In this document: positions 63,134-64,000 of the stretch, one piece after another
Position numbering within the stretch: the stretch's first letter is position 1
Layout of the letters: each line of letters starts with the position of its first letter
Source of the DNA: Plazaster borealis
Lineage: Eukaryota > Echinodermata > Asteroidea > Forcipulatida > Labidiasteridae
Reading direction: 5' to 3'
DNA: 64,000 nt
Assembly: GCA_021014325.1 (NCBI GenBank)
Contig: CM037474.1
Location: forward strand, 21,384,488-21,448,487
The notes under the pieces: generated by a model
Seen by the model: the letters and a program-made list of their open reading frames with translations, nothing else
What the model was told of the DNA's origin: nothing
Database searches by the model: none
Position numbers and translations under genes: made by a program

Positions 63134-63351
63134 TCATGCGCCAAGCTGATTATTATAATTTTAAGGCCCTCAAAATCTATTTTGCGAATTGTTGATAATG
63201 AAAAATATATTTTCTCAATACAAATTTGTGGGTGGACAGAGTATGACTATTCCTACCTCCATGGTCAGAGTAATGATTAGGTTAGGATCCGGGTTGGTAA
63301 ATTTATGAAAAACAGCGACTATTATTATAATGTTATCAGTAAAAATTATTA

Positions 63352-63373
63352 TTGTTTATTTGTTTATTTGTTT
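63352..63373 (+). repeat. Short TGTTTATT simple repeat
   Basis: TGTTTATT is repeated about two and a half times in tandem in the flank. It is an ordinary low-complexity tract. Confidence 0.7.
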
Positions 63374-63867
63374 CTTTTTATACTTTTGATCTATATTGTC
63401 AATATAATAGAGATCAATGGTGTAATACAAGGGACACCGTAGGTTCATACGGCTATGTGTGTGACGTACGTTTATCTCGAACCCACTGGTCGCTCCCACA
63501 TCTTTGGTTTAGAAGCTGGGGACGAGCGAAGACGTACGTGTGGGACAGAAAAGGTCTGGTAACCAGTTTACGAGTGTCAAATAGTATGTATCACATCAGC
63601 GTTGCCACACTATTCATGCAAAATTCAGTTCAGAAGGCTAGCAATGGAAACAACGCAGAAAATAATTTCAGGACCGATTTTTTTCTGCTTGACCTTGGTA
63701 ATTATATTTGTAGAGTTTTCCATGGCCAGTGATTCAGTCGTAAGACGGTGCATTTAGTTTGCAAAGCATGATGAGTACATTATGTGTATTGTACGTTTGT
63801 GTAGGACGTGATTTGCATTGTTTATTCTCTGTCATATCGGCGTATGTTGTCAGTTTGTTTATTTCAT

Positions 63868-63883
63868 ATAGGCCTATCACGTG
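63868..63883. other. ATAGGCCTAT palindrome next to CACGTG
   Basis: The perfect 10-base palindrome ATAGGCCTAT is followed immediately by the E-box-like hexamer CACGTG. The first word is frequent in several marine invertebrate genomes and is used only as a weak hint about the host. There is no evidence that the E-box is functional. Confidence 0.35.
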
Positions 63884-64000
63884 TCAGATATTGTACGTTT
63901 TATGTAGGGGCGGGGTTTACCAAGGAGGGTGCCGTAACAATGTGTTTTTTTCTTCAAATTTGTCATAATCTGAGCATGTTGTATGTATAGCTTTATTTTT

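Larger units (their letters stand above)
63134..64000. other. Non-satellite flank, no gene recognised
   Basis: After 63,133 no further satellite match is seen. The sequence is AT-rich in its first 250 bases and more mixed afterwards. It holds a short TGTTTATT-type simple repeat at 63,352-63,373, two GACGTACGT words near 63,462 and 63,532, and several short open frames. The longest frame (63,352-63,732) begins at TTG within the simple repeat and resembles no family I know. It could be intergenic DNA, an intron or an unrecognised repeat. Confidence 0.7.

Noticed and set aside
63352..63732. 126-codon open frame in the right flank
   Set aside because: It begins at TTG inside a simple repeat, has no recognisable domain and no clear start or splice context.

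Overview
The window is almost entirely one tandem satellite DNA array from a eukaryotic, probably animal, genome. A monomer of about 516-517 bp is repeated head-to-tail roughly 116 times from base 1 to about 63,105. Two copies of the same 5'-truncated non-LTR retrotransposon interrupt it, and about 0.9 kb of non-satellite flanking DNA follows at the right end. No cellular gene, rRNA, tRNA, CRISPR array or bacterial-type operon is supported. The host is inferred only loosely. The retrotransposon is of the CR1/L2/Rex1-like type, with a short 3' stem-loop and a (TTA)n tail, a style common in marine invertebrates such as lancelets, hemichordates, sea urchins, cnidarians and molluscs. The palindrome ATAGGCCTAT in the flank is also frequent in such genomes.

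Layout: 1-24,121 satellite; 24,122-25,718 retrotransposon copy 1 (reverse transcriptase broken by a 1-base deletion); 25,719-54,659 satellite; 54,660-56,258 retrotransposon copy 2 (reverse transcriptase frame open from the truncated 5' end to the natural stop); 56,259-62,051 satellite; 62,052-63,105 two divergent edge monomers carrying a large inverted repeat; 63,106-63,133 an isolated fragment of that inverted repeat; 63,134-64,000 unique-looking AT-rich DNA.

The array has structure at several scales. Inside a monomer there are a 10-bp direct repeat, a 12-bp-stem hairpin and a hypervariable G/T homopolymer tract. Monomer variants recur in fixed order as higher-order cassettes, such as a five-monomer cassette at 5,787-8,370 and 10,430-13,021. 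At the largest scale the window holds two copies of a 26-30 kb block: base 1 corresponds to base 26,418, and retrotransposon 1 to retrotransposon 2. Both retrotransposons sit at exactly the same monomer position and are nearly identical, so one insertion was copied with the block. The second block is longer by about 2 and then about 6 monomers, which fits unequal exchange.

Many differences between corresponding monomers are only homopolymer lengths and occur in clusters. Part of the apparent variation, including the copy 1 frameshift, may therefore be long-read consensus error. Assembly duplication of two haplotypes cannot be excluded from sequence alone. The short open frames that recur in each monomer start at TTG codons and are treated as by-products of the repeat.
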